DNA of 64,000 nt from Bacteroidales bacterium (GTDB taxonomy: Bacteria; Bacteroidota; Bacteroidia; Bacteroidales; UBA3824), in contig JAEERW010000004.1 of the NCBI GenBank assembly GCA_016286055.1, forward strand, positions 234,485 to 298,484. Reading direction: 5' to 3'. The notes beneath the pieces are model-generated. The model was not told the DNA's origin. It ran no database searches and saw nothing but the letters and a program-made list of their open reading frames with translations. This document shows, in pieces, positions 53,620 through 62,307 of the stretch. The translations under genes were made by a program, and so were the position numbers. Position 1 is the stretch's first letter. Each line of letters opens with the position of its first letter.

Positions 53620-55395
53620 ATGGAATTTAAAGACTTGTTTTATTACCCCTTTATATTAGGCGCAATTTACCTCTTTGGTGTGGTAATTTGGCGTTTTACC
53701 AAGTGGTTTATAGGCCTTAGCAAAATCGACAAAATCCGTGTGCGCATAGGATTGTTTTCTAAAAAGACCCTCAAATCTATTTGGGAAAGCATTCGCGAAG
53801 GATTGTTGCACCGTAACGTGTTCCGCAACAATAAGTTGCTCGGATATATGCATATGTCGTTGGCGTTTGGATGGTTTTTGCTCATTGTGGTAGGCCATTT
53901 TGAAGCGTCGAGTTATCACGGATCAATGTTTTTCCCGTTTCAACACTCGGTATTTTTCCGCTATTATGTAACTGATAATGTGCAATTTCCGGGGCACGTT
54001 TTCTTTGCCTACGCAATGGAAATACTCCTATTTTTTGTGCTCAGCGGCGTAATGCTTGCATATTTTAAACGTTTCCGCAGCAAGGCTTTTGGTATGAAAC
54101 GCACCACTCGTATGCGCTACGGCGACCGCATTGGTCTCACCGCTCTTTGGTTGATTTTCCCGATGCGTTTCTTGTGCGAAACATTTACCGCAGGCGTTTA
54201 TCACAACGGCAGCCCTATTTTCAACTCAATAGGCGACGCGTTTGCTTCGTTGGGAAATCTTGAACCGTGGCTCAATCCGCTGTGGCTCACATATTCAATT
54301 GTGCTCGGAGTGTTTTTTGTGGCGTTGCCTTACACAAGGTATATGCACATTCCAGCCGAAATCAACTTGATTTTCCTTCGCAATTGGGGCGTAACGCTCA
54401 AAGAACGTCGCGTAAACACTTTTACATTGGCTCAGGTTTACAGTTGTTCGCGCTGCGGTATCTGTATTGATGCTTGTCAGTTGAACCTTGCCGGAATCAA
54501 AAACTCGCAATCGGTTTACGTTCTCAAAAATATCCGCAACAAGAACCTCACCGACGAAGTGCTTTTCAACTGCCTTATCTGCGGCAAGTGTCAGGAGGCT
54601 TGCCCAGTGGGTATCGACGTAAACAAACTGCGTATTACTCAGCGTATTGAAACCACTCGTCAATACAATTCAAGTTACGACTACCTCAAAACCTCTGAGG
54701 CTAAAAAAACCGACATTGTATACTTTGCCGGCTGTATGACTCACCTTACACCAGCCATCAAAAAGTCTATGCTTCAAATACTTGACGCCGCTGGTGAAAA
54801 CTATTGGTTCATGGACGAACACAAGGCTCCCTGCTGCGGACGTCCGCTTATGACCGCCGGACAGTTCGACGCCGCCCAAAAACTTATCGACACCAACACC
54901 AAGATGATTTTGGATTCGGGCGCAAAAAAACTGCTCGTTACCTGTCCTATATGTTACAAGGTGTTTAAAGAAGACTACACATTGCCCAACGTTGAGGTTG
55001 TACACCATTCAGAATATATTCTCGACCTTGTTAAGCAAGGCAAAATCACACTCAAAGCCTCCGACAAGAATGTGGTTTATCACGACCCTTGCGAACTTGG
55101 ACGTGGCAGCGGCATCTACGCACAACCTCGCGAACTTCTTTCGCAGAGCGTAACCGTAAAACCCATTGCCCACGAGCGCGAAAAGGCACTTTGCTGTGGC
55201 GGTTCGCTGTCGAACCTCAAAATCTCTATGGACGAGCGCAGTGTGCTCTCCGCCCAAGTAATGAACGAGTTTGCTGCCTATAACCCCGACTACGTGGTAA
55301 CCTCCTGCCCCCTCTGCAAAAAGACATTTGCCAAAACAGATATCCTGCCGGTAAAAGACCTTGCCGAGGTAGTGGTGGAGAATATGGAGAAATAA
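53620..55395 (+). CDS. HdrE-HdrD fusion: membrane cytochrome-like plus CCG iron-sulfur protein
   Basis: A 591-residue protein. The N-terminal 265 residues have about five transmembrane helices with histidines (YMHMSLAFGW, VGHFE, RYMHIPAE) like the NarI/HdrE/DsrM type b-heme subunits that react with quinones. Then come two [4Fe-4S] motifs, CSRCGICIDACQ (about 281-292) and CLICGKCQEACP (about 319-330). Two complete CCG domains follow: GCMTH...PCCGRP...CPIC and PCELG...LCCGGS...CPLC. This fuses HdrE and HdrD (compare DsrM-DsrK). It suggests electron exchange between the menaquinone pool and the HdrA/HdrC components. Heme binding and direction are inferred. It is the last gene of the module. Confidence 0.88.
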   Translation: MEFKDLFYYPFILGAIYLFGVVIWRFTKWFIGLSKIDKIRVRIGLFSKKTLKSIWESIREGLLHRNVFRNNKLLGYMHMSLAFGWFLLIVVGHFEASSYHGSMFFPFQHSVFFRYYVTDNVQFPGHVFFAYAMEILLFFVLSGVMLAYFKRFRSKAFGMKRTTRMRYGDRIGLTALWLIFPMRFLCETFTAGVYHNGSPIFNSIGDAFASLGNLEPWLNPLWLTYSIVLGVFFVALPYTRYMHIPAEINLIFLRNWGVTLKERRVNTFTLAQVYSCSRCGICIDACQLNLAGIKNSQSVYVLKNIRNKNLTDEVLFNCLICGKCQEACPVGIDVNKLRITQRIETTRQYNSSYDYLKTSEAKKTDIVYFAGCMTHLTPAIKKSMLQILDAAGENYWFMDEHKAPCCGRPLMTAGQFDAAQKLIDTNTKMILDSGAKKLLVTCPICYKVFKEDYTLPNVEVVHHSEYILDLVKQGKITLKASDKNVVYHDPCELGRGSGIYAQPRELLSQSVTVKPIAHEREKALCCGGSLSNLKISMDERSVLSAQVMNEFAAYNPDYVVTSCPLCKKTFAKTDILPVKDLAEVVVENMEK

Positions 55396-55440
55396 ACATT
55401 GGGATGTAGGGCTCGGATGGTCGGAGGAGTTGTTGTAAAA

Positions 55441-56199
55441 TCAATTGGTATTACCTCTGTACAGAGATTTGAAATCTTTGAAAAGCATATTTTGTAAAAT
55501 GTGTTGTTGGTCAAAATAATAAAACGACGGTGTTCCTAATATCGGGTAGATTGTTTGAAAATCATCATATTCATCCTGAAAATCAGAAACATAAATAAAA
55601 CGTCCGTCATACTTGGATATTTGTTGTTTTAAATCTTCAACATTTTTGCTTTTTATGAAAATCACTATTTCAAGTTTGTTTCTGTCGGTTTTATCATACA
55701 GTTTCAACAACTCTTTACGACCGCCCGCGCCCATACAATCCATGCCGTCATAAACCAAAAGAAGATTTTTCCCTTCGGTAATTGACCAATCAAAAACCTG
55801 ATTGTCAGACGTATACACGGTAAACGGTTTAAGTTTTCCACCTTGTTGTATCTGTTCCGACAAAATATACTTTTGCAAAGCCTTAGCACACAATGAGTTC
55901 TTAACAGAATCGGGAGCAGAATCTACAGCCATTTGCAATGAATCTTTTGAAAGAGCATTTTTTGTATTGTAGAGAATTTCCATTCCATCTTTTAAAGCAG
56001 AATATTTAAAAGCAATTTTGGCAGCCTTGCTTTCCAATTGTAAAACAATACCTTTATTATCTTTCCTCGTTTTAACCACATCCCAAAGTTTTATAGAATT
56101 AGATAGGCTGTCGAGTTCACGGTACAAATCTGCAACACTCTGACCATCAACTATATCAAACAACAATAAAAATAGTATGGTAAATATAAATTTTGTCAT
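55441..56199 (-). CDS. Secreted thioredoxin-fold protein without CXXC
   Basis: A 252-residue protein with a signal peptide (MTKFIFTILFLLLFDIVDG). The C-terminal half looks like a thioredoxin/AhpC fold: a strand LLLVYDGMDC, a helix GRKELLKLYDK, a strand LEIVIFIKS, and a cis-proline-like GTPSFYYFDQ. The redox site is reduced to DCMGAGG, with one cysteine and no CXXC, so disulfide exchange in the usual way is unlikely. The N-terminal 110 residues are helical and unassigned. It overlaps the upstream WG-repeat gene by four bases and is probably co-transcribed with it. AT-rich. Confidence 0.6.
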   Translation of the reverse strand: MTKFIFTILFLLLFDIVDGQSVADLYRELDSLSNSIKLWDVVKTRKDNKGIVLQLESKAAKIAFKYSALKDGMEILYNTKNALSKDSLQMAVDSAPDSVKNSLCAKALQKYILSEQIQQGGKLKPFTVYTSDNQVFDWSITEGKNLLLVYDGMDCMGAGGRKELLKLYDKTDRNKLEIVIFIKSKNVEDLKQQISKYDGRFIYVSDFQDEYDDFQTIYPILGTPSFYYFDQQHILQNMLFKDFKSLYRGNTN

Positions 56200-57560
56200 C
56201 TATGAATTATCCAATCGAATTTAGGTTTTACGATGATATTCCCTTGCATATCTACTATTCCCCAATCAAGACCAAAAATTCTAAATATAGAACTTCTTCC
56301 AACCAAAATTTTATTATCAATTATCCTTATTTGAGCATAGATTGGATCAATAACCATTTTGCCCGTTTTATCAATACAACCATAATATCCATTTGTCCAT
56401 ACTTTAGCCAGACCATTGCTATAAAAATCCGATGCTTCAGAGAATTGTGGTTCAATGATCATTTTCCCTTTGGTGTTGATATATCCATATTCCGTTGGAT
56501 AATGGAAGTCTAACTCTACACGAGCCAACCCATTTGCAAAATCACTTGCATCGTCAAATTGTGGTTCAATTACCACATTACCAGTTGTGTCAATATATCC
56601 AAATTTGCCATCTAATCTTACACAAGCCAAACCAACATCTGAAAAATCTCCTGCATAGTCAAATTGTGGCTCTATTATTATTTTGCCTTTTTTGTTGATG
56701 TATCCATATTTTTCATCTATTTTTATTAAAGCGAAACCATGTTTTGAAAAAAATATTGATTCACTCTGAGGTTCTAGAATTATTTCCCCTTTAGCGTTAA
56801 TAAGTCCATATTTGTAATTAAATTTAACCTCAGCCAAACCATTGCTATCAAAATCAAAAGTCCTGTTGAATTTCGGTTCAACTACAATATTGCCAATGCT
56901 ATCAATAAATCCCCATTTGTCGTTTAGTTCAACAAGAGCATATCCATTAACAAAATCTTCACAGTCTTCATATTTCGGTTCAACTACAATATTGCCAATG
57001 CTATCAATAAATCCCCATTTGTCGTTTAGTTTAACACGAGCATATCCATTAACAAAATCTTCACAGTCTTCATATTTCGGTTCAACTACAATATTACCAA
57101 TGCTATCAATAAATCCCCATTTGTCGTTTAGGTTAACACGAGCCATACCGTTTTGGGCGAAACTACGAGCATAATCAAATTGGGGTTCAATTATATAATT
57201 ACCAACGCTATCAATAAATCCCCATTGGTCGTTTAGTTCAACAAGAGCCAACCCATTCTTGGCAAATCTACCAGCAGATTGGAATTGCGGCTCAATTACC
57301 ATATTACCAGCACAATCAATATATCCACCTTTACCATCTAAATATACACGAGCCAACCCATTATCGGCAAAAATATCAACATCATCGAATTGTAGCTTGA
57401 TTGCAATTTCTCCGGTTTGTAAATCTACAAATCCACATTTTCCTCTTAAACCCACTGGAACTAATGTGTGATGGTCGATAACTCTATTATTTTGGTCGAT
57501 GCAAGCAGTCACATTAACCAAATAAAACAACATTATGAGGATTAAATGGTTCGCTTTCAT
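56196..57560 (-). CDS. WG-repeat lipoprotein
   Basis: From the ATG at 57560 the product has 454 residues: a signal peptide with lipobox NVTAC, then about eleven WG repeats (PF14903) of about 34 residues with a core like KWGFIDSxGNIVVEPxF. The repeats probably form a beta-propeller or solenoid; no enzyme motif is seen. Such proteins are frequent in Bacteroidota and are surface or signalling proteins of unknown role. Repeats 4 to 6 are nearly the same at DNA level, a sign of recent tandem duplication. A promoter at 57579-57586 leaves a leader of about 12 bases to this ATG and supports it over the one at 57569. The stop overlaps the downstream thioredoxin-fold gene. Confidence 0.8.
   Translation of the reverse strand: MKANHLILIMLFYLVNVTACIDQNNRVIDHHTLVPVGLRGKCGFVDLQTGEIAIKLQFDDVDIFADNGLARVYLDGKGGYIDCAGNMVIEPQFQSAGRFAKNGLALVELNDQWGFIDSVGNYIIEPQFDYARSFAQNGMARVNLNDKWGFIDSIGNIVVEPKYEDCEDFVNGYARVKLNDKWGFIDSIGNIVVEPKYEDCEDFVNGYALVELNDKWGFIDSIGNIVVEPKFNRTFDFDSNGLAEVKFNYKYGLINAKGEIILEPQSESIFFSKHGFALIKIDEKYGYINKKGKIIIEPQFDYAGDFSDVGLACVRLDGKFGYIDTTGNVVIEPQFDDASDFANGLARVELDFHYPTEYGYINTKGKMIIEPQFSEASDFYSNGLAKVWTNGYYGCIDKTGKMVIDPIYAQIRIIDNKILVGRSSIFRIFGLDWGIVDMQGNIIVKPKFDWIIHR
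56872..57133 (-). repeat. 102-base tandem repeat inside the WG-repeat gene
   Basis: A 102-base unit begins at 56872, 56974 and 57076 (third copy partial), with only a few differences between copies. Each encodes one 34-residue WG repeat. Confidence 0.85.
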
Positions 57561-57578
57561 ATATAACAATAGTTAGGG

Positions 57579-57586
57579 CAAAGTTA
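57579..57586 (-). promoter_or_regulatory. -7 element for the WG-repeat gene
   Basis: The minus strand reads TAACTTTG, matching TAnnTTTG, about 19 bases upstream of the ATG at 57560. Confidence 0.5.
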
Positions 57587-57621
57587 CTAATAACAACTGA
57601 CATACACAACAAAAAAAACGC

Positions 57622-57695
57622 TGAGCGTAAAATATTTTTATCAAAAATTACTACTGAGCGTAAAATCTTTTATCCAATAATTACTACTGAGCGTA
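57622..57695. repeat. 33-base tandem repeat, about 2.3 copies
   Basis: The sequence TGAGCGTA recurs at 57622, 57655 and 57688, each within a similar AT-rich 33-base unit. It fills the gap between the TPR gene's end and the WG-repeat promoter. No coding potential seen. Confidence 0.7.
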
Positions 57696-57705
57696 TTTTT
57701 TCTAA

Positions 57706-58785
57706 CTATTCCCCGTTCATAAACTTATCGCCTTTGATTTGTTGAATGCGCTTGCGGGCATAGTTGAGGGCTACGCTGTCGTCGCTGAGGTCAACAAACT
57801 GGCTGAGGTATTCAGCCTCTTTTGTGGTGTTTTTGAGCATTTTGTAGCATGTGCTTATGCGGTACGATAATGCAGCATCCATTTCGCTTATCTCTTTGAT
57901 TTTGAGATAGTAATCAAGGGCCTTGCGCCAATTTTTGTTTTCGTAATATTCTGCGATGTTGTAATAAATGTTTTTCAGCGAGTTGGGATTGGGTTGCATA
58001 AAATCAACGGCACGTTTAAGAGTTTGTGTACCCTCAAAATTGAGCGAATCGATTTTCATCTGCACAAGCCCCAATTGTGTAAGCACGTTTGGGTCGTGGT
58101 CGAGGGTTAGTTCGTTGGCAATTGTCAAACTTTCAAGGGCTTTTTGATATTGTTTGGCGCGTTTTGCCGCAACACCCAGAAAATAATAGTTGTTGGGAGT
58201 AACAGCTCCGGCAGCAATTACACTTTCGTATTCCCATATAGCTAAGTTGTATTTTTCGTTGAGCAGATACACCTTAGCTCTCAACTCATTGATACTTATG
58301 TTGGTAGAATCAATTTCGTAATATTTTGATAAACAATCCATTGCCACATTGAGACTATCCATACCCATTAGATTTTGGGCAAGATTGATGGTATTGGTCT
58401 GATTAAGAGGATTTTTGTTGAATAGAAGTTTTTGATAAACGAGTTGTTTTTCAGGGTCTTCGTCGGCTTTTTTCATACTTTTAGTAAGCAGAAAAAGGTC
58501 GCTTTCGAGCGTGTCGGGACTCAATACCGAAAGGCAAATGTCGGTGCATTTTTTGTAATATCCTCTGTTGAAATAACATACGGCGAGTTTGCGTTGCAGC
58601 GTGTCGCTCGGGCGGATTTTCGATGCCATTTCTAAATACCGCGAAGCAGTAAAATAGTCGGTTTTTTCGATACAGATTTTGGCTGCGGAATAAAGTGAAT
58701 TCCAATCAGTTGTGTCAACCTTTTGTTGAGCCACGGCGGCAGTACTCAATGCCGCGCAAAGAGACAGTAAAATTACACGTTTCAT
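57706..58785 (-). CDS. Exported TPR-repeat protein
   Basis: A 359-residue protein with a signal peptide (MKRVILLSLCAALSTAAVAQ). The rest is helical with several tetratricopeptide-like units (for example around AKICIEKTDYFTASRYLEMASK, YFNRGYYKKCTDICLSV, and AKQYQKALESLTIANELT), which act as protein-binding scaffolds. Periplasmic or outer-membrane location is inferred. It is divergent from the 763-residue EF-hand-like protein and has its own promoter. Partner unknown. Confidence 0.75.
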   Translation of the reverse strand: MKRVILLSLCAALSTAAVAQQKVDTTDWNSLYSAAKICIEKTDYFTASRYLEMASKIRPSDTLQRKLAVCYFNRGYYKKCTDICLSVLSPDTLESDLFLLTKSMKKADEDPEKQLVYQKLLFNKNPLNQTNTINLAQNLMGMDSLNVAMDCLSKYYEIDSTNISINELRAKVYLLNEKYNLAIWEYESVIAAGAVTPNNYYFLGVAAKRAKQYQKALESLTIANELTLDHDPNVLTQLGLVQMKIDSLNFEGTQTLKRAVDFMQPNPNSLKNIYYNIAEYYENKNWRKALDYYLKIKEISEMDAALSYRISTCYKMLKNTTKEAEYLSQFVDLSDDSVALNYARKRIQQIKGDKFMNGE

Positions 58786-58807
58786 ATTATTAAGTTTTAG
58801 TTTTTGG

Positions 58808-58815
58808 CAAAAATA
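58808..58815 (-). promoter_or_regulatory. -7 element for the TPR gene
   Basis: The minus strand reads TATTTTTG, matching TAnnTTTG, about 23 bases upstream of the ATG at 58785. Confidence 0.45.
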
Positions 58816-58877
58816 ATAAACAATTTTATATAAAAAAATATTCCGACATTTTTGTTACAACATTTTTATAATTTTAA

Positions 58878-58885
58878 TACATTTG
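58878..58885 (+). promoter_or_regulatory. -7 element for the gene at 58916
   Basis: TACATTTG matches TAnnTTTG exactly, 30 bases upstream of the ATG. A TTTG lies 23 bases further upstream (58851-58854). Confidence 0.5.
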
Positions 58886-58915
58886 CCATAAATAAATTGT
58901 CATCAACATAAAATT

Positions 58916-61207
58916 ATGGAAGAAAAGAAGTCATCTTACAAATGGAAGTTCTCCAAAATAGGCGGAGTTACCCGTGTGAGCATCGAATCGGGCGACGATA
59001 TTGCTCATTTGGACGAACTTGACGAAAAAATGTGGACAGTATTAAGCTGCCCAACATCGGGTTTGGAGTTCGACGACAAAACCCTTGAAATGATTGATGC
59101 CGACAAAGACGGCAAAATAAGAGTGCCCGACGTGGTAACCACCGCAAAATGGATTACCAACGTGATTACCGACAACAATCTGCTGCTAAAACACAGTTCG
59201 GAGATTAAGCTATCCGACATCAACCAAAACTCCGACGAGGGACAAAAACTCTACAAATCGGCAAAGCAGATTCTCGCCAACCTCCAAAAAGAGAAAGACT
59301 CTATCTCTATCGAAGACACCTCCGACACTATCGCCATTTTTGCAAAAACTCAATTCAACGGCGACAGCATCATCACCGAAAAATCTACCGACAGCGAGCC
59401 TCTCCAAAAAATAATCCACGCCATTATTGAAACCACTGGCTCTCAGCAAGACCGCAGCGGTGAACCCGGCGTTGACAAAGACCTTGTGGAAAAATTCTTT
59501 GCCGAATGTGCCGACTACGACGCTTGGCATTCGCAATCGATATCAAACGCAGCCTCTATCCTACCCTACGGCGGCGACACCGAGGCTGCCCTCAATGCCT
59601 ACAATGCTGTAAAAACCAAGGTAGACGACTATTTTGTACGTTGCAAAATGGTGGCTTTCAACAAAGACACTTGCAACGCCCTTGAAATACAGTTAGACGA
59701 ACTCACCAAAATATCTGGCGAAAACCTCGCCGATAATATCGACAAGATTGCCGCTTATCCCCTTGCCCGCATCACCGAAAATAATGTCCTCAACCTTACA
59801 CAAGGCATCAACCCCGCTTGGCAGGGCAAGATGGCAGATGTTAAACGCCTTATTTTCGACATCGACTTTGCTGGCAAAGAGCAGATTACCGAGGCTGAAT
59901 GGAACTCCATAGCCGCCAAATTTGCCCCCTACACTGCTTGGAAGGCTGATAAGAAAGGCGCGTCGGTAGAATCGCTCGGCGATGACACTATTAAACAGAT
60001 TGTTGCCGAAAACCGCAAGCAGGATATTCTCGACCTCATCGACAAGGATGCCGCTCTTAAAGACGAATCGGATTCTATACTTTCGGTTGACAAATTGCTG
60101 CACCTCTGCCGCGATTTCCATATTTTCTTGCGCAACTTTGTAACATTCACCGACTTTTACGACCGCGAGTTCAAGGCTATTTTCCAAGCCGGCACACTGT
60201 TTATCGACCAGCGTTCGTGCGACCTCTGTATCAAGGTGGCAGATATGGGCAAACACGGTGCTGATATTGTTTCGTCAGGCATTTACCTGCTATACTGCGA
60301 CTGCGTTAACAAGGTAAAAAACAAAACTATGCAGATAGCCGCCGCTGTTACCGATGGCGACATCGACAACCTTATGCCCGGCAAGCACGCCATTTTCTAC
60401 GACCGCGACGGTCTCGACTGGGATGCTACCGTTACCAAAATTATTGACAACCCAATTAGCATCCGTCAGGCATTTTGGACACCCTACCGAAAGGTAAGCA
60501 AGTTTATCGAAGAGCAGGTAACCAAGTTTGCCGCCAGCAAAGACGAAAAAATGACTGGCGACGCCCTCGGAAAAATTTCTGATGCTGGCACCAAACTCAC
60601 CGAAAAACCTGCCGACGGTGCTGCCGCTCCTCCTGCCGACCCATTGTTGAGCGAAAAGAAACAGGCTTTCGACATTGCCAAATTCTGCGGTATTTTTGCC
60701 GCTATCGGTATGGCTCTCGGCATGATTGGCACTTTCTTGGCTTCGGCGGCAACAGGTTTCTTAGCACTGTCGATTCCAAAGATGATTTTGGCAATAATTG
60801 GAATCTTGCTGCTGATTTCAGGACCGTCGATGTTTTTGGCTTGGCTCAAACTGCGCAAACGCAACCTCTCGCCTATCCTCAATGCCAACGGCTGGGCTCT
60901 CAACTCCGCCACCAAGGTAAACACACTCTTTGGCGCAACATTCACTCAGCTTGTAAAATTCCCAGTTATCGGCGTAAAAGACCCATTTGTAAAGAAAAAA
61001 TCAAAACTCCGTTTCCTCTGGTGGGGTCTTATAATACTTGCCATATTATTTATAATATGCTACTTAAAAGGCTGGCTCACACGTTTTGGATTGCCGTACC
61101 AAGGTTCGCCTATTCAAGAATTTATCGATTCGATTTTTAATCCGGTAGTATCTACAACCACCGATACAGCAACAGAAGTTGCTCCGGCAGCAGCTCCGGC
61201 AGAATAA
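58916..61207 (+). CDS. Large membrane protein with EF-hand-like motif, unknown function
   Basis: A 763-residue protein with no signal peptide. Near residues 61-73 lies DADKDGKIRVPDV, an EF-hand-type calcium-binding loop, and preceding residues SGLEFDDKTLEMI fit the entering helix. The long central part is soluble and helical. The C-terminus (from about 585) has two close transmembrane helices (CGIFAAIGMALGMIGTF and ILAIIGILLLISG), a basic stretch, and a further helix near 705 (WWGLIILAILFIICYL), ending in an Ala/Pro/Glu tail. So the bulk probably faces the cytoplasm, tethered by its C-terminus. I recognise no family name. Monocistronic, followed by two palindromic repeats. Confidence 0.65.
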   Translation: MEEKKSSYKWKFSKIGGVTRVSIESGDDIAHLDELDEKMWTVLSCPTSGLEFDDKTLEMIDADKDGKIRVPDVVTTAKWITNVITDNNLLLKHSSEIKLSDINQNSDEGQKLYKSAKQILANLQKEKDSISIEDTSDTIAIFAKTQFNGDSIITEKSTDSEPLQKIIHAIIETTGSQQDRSGEPGVDKDLVEKFFAECADYDAWHSQSISNAASILPYGGDTEAALNAYNAVKTKVDDYFVRCKMVAFNKDTCNALEIQLDELTKISGENLADNIDKIAAYPLARITENNVLNLTQGINPAWQGKMADVKRLIFDIDFAGKEQITEAEWNSIAAKFAPYTAWKADKKGASVESLGDDTIKQIVAENRKQDILDLIDKDAALKDESDSILSVDKLLHLCRDFHIFLRNFVTFTDFYDREFKAIFQAGTLFIDQRSCDLCIKVADMGKHGADIVSSGIYLLYCDCVNKVKNKTMQIAAAVTDGDIDNLMPGKHAIFYDRDGLDWDATVTKIIDNPISIRQAFWTPYRKVSKFIEEQVTKFAASKDEKMTGDALGKISDAGTKLTEKPADGAAAPPADPLLSEKKQAFDIAKFCGIFAAIGMALGMIGTFLASAATGFLALSIPKMILAIIGILLLISGPSMFLAWLKLRKRNLSPILNANGWALNSATKVNTLFGATFTQLVKFPVIGVKDPFVKKKSKLRFLWWGLIILAILFIICYLKGWLTRFGLPYQGSPIQEFIDSIFNPVVSTTTDTATEVAPAAAPAE

Positions 61208-61218
61208 CATTTATAATT

Positions 61219-61252
61219 GTAGAGACGTGCCACGGCGCGTCTCTATTTTTTT
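61219..61252. repeat. Dispersed palindromic repeat, copy D, terminator-like
   Basis: TAGAGACG at 61220-61227 and CGTCTCTA at 61238-61245 pair perfectly around TGCCACGGCG, followed by a T-run. It could end transcription of the upstream gene as well as being a copy of the repeat family. Confidence 0.7.
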
Positions 61253-61273
61253 AATATTCAAAAAATCTATTTT

Positions 61274-61299
61274 GTGACGCGCCACGGCACGTCCCTACA
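61274..61299. repeat. Dispersed palindromic repeat, copy E
   Basis: GACGCGCCACGGCACGTC core followed by CCTACA; its reverse complement closely matches copy D, so D and E are a head-to-head pair within 80 bases. Confidence 0.65.
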
Positions 61300-61320
61300 T
61301 TTTATAAATAAATCCACATT

Positions 61321-62307
61321 ATGAAATCACAATTAATATCAGCAATTATGCTTGCAACACCTTTATTATCAGTGGCTCAAATGCCCAAAGAATACAAAAC
61401 CGCCACATGGTTTGATTTCAAAAAATCGGCTATCACATACTCGTTCGACGATGGTACGCCAAACCAAATGCCCATTGCCGTGCCAATTTTAGATAAATAC
61501 GGTTTTAAGGCCACATTCAACTTGGTAACAGATTGGGTGCAAGATTGGCAACCGTTTGCCGACGCATCGAAAAATGGTCACGAAATAGCATCGCACACCA
61601 TTACTCACCCATATTTCAACCACATTGACGAGCAAGAACAGCGCAGACAACTTGAAACTTCAAAACAAATAATCGAAGAAAAAATCGGTAAACCCTGTAT
61701 CACAATGGTTTATCCCTACTGTGTACGCGGCAACGACAATATTGTGGCAGAATACTACATTTCGGCACGCACTTGCAGCGGACAGAGCGAACAGTCCACG
61801 CCCAAAAACCTTATGGACATTTCGTCGATTCTCTGCGGACCTGAGGGACACGTGGTAAGTGCCGACGATTTCAACAAGGCTGTTGCCGCCGCTGTGCCTT
61901 TCAACGGCTGGACAACATTTCTGCTTCACGGCGTTGATGGCGACGGCGGATATTCGCCCATAAAATCCTCAGATTTCGACGCACACCTTAAATATGTTAG
62001 CGACAATCCCCAAGATTATTGGGTAACCACCTTTGCCGCTGCCACCAAATATCTCATAGAGCGCAATTCGCTGATAATCAACGAAAAGAAAACCTCCGAC
62101 GGATATTTGGCAGAGGTTACGGTAGGTGCAGAGAGTCCCCTCACCTGTTTCGACCAGCCCATAACCGTAAGCCGCCAGCTGCCCAAGAAATGGACCTCAG
62201 CCAAAGTATTCGACGGCAAAAAAGAGGTAGCCTCACGTATCGAAAACGGCGCAATTATATTCAATGTGGTGCCGCATCATAATTACAACATTAATAAAGA
62301 GAAATAG
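61321..62307 (+). CDS. Exported polysaccharide deacetylase (NodB homology)
   Basis: A 328-residue protein with a signal peptide (MKSQLISAIMLATPLLSVAQ). The NodB-type domain (about 30-250) has the metal/catalytic aspartates in YSFDDGTPNQ and the histidine motif SHTITHPYF, with later HGVDGDGGYSP providing the catalytic histidine. Such enzymes remove N- or O-acetyl groups from glycans in the envelope or from dietary polymers. A small beta domain follows to the stop TAG at 62305-62307, after which the same frame stays open for 160 codons (see next entry). The protein already looks complete, so truncation is possible but not needed. Confidence 0.85.
   Translation: MKSQLISAIMLATPLLSVAQMPKEYKTATWFDFKKSAITYSFDDGTPNQMPIAVPILDKYGFKATFNLVTDWVQDWQPFADASKNGHEIASHTITHPYFNHIDEQEQRRQLETSKQIIEEKIGKPCITMVYPYCVRGNDNIVAEYYISARTCSGQSEQSTPKNLMDISSILCGPEGHVVSADDFNKAVAAAVPFNGWTTFLLHGVDGDGGYSPIKSSDFDAHLKYVSDNPQDYWVTTFAAATKYLIERNSLIINEKKTSDGYLAEVTVGAESPLTCFDQPITVSRQLPKKWTSAKVFDGKKEVASRIENGAIIFNVVPHHNYNINKEK

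Noticed and set aside
56872..57695. CRISPR-like array
   Set aside because: The periodic sequences are coding WG repeats (102 bases) and a short 33-base tandem repeat with no unique spacers or cas genes.
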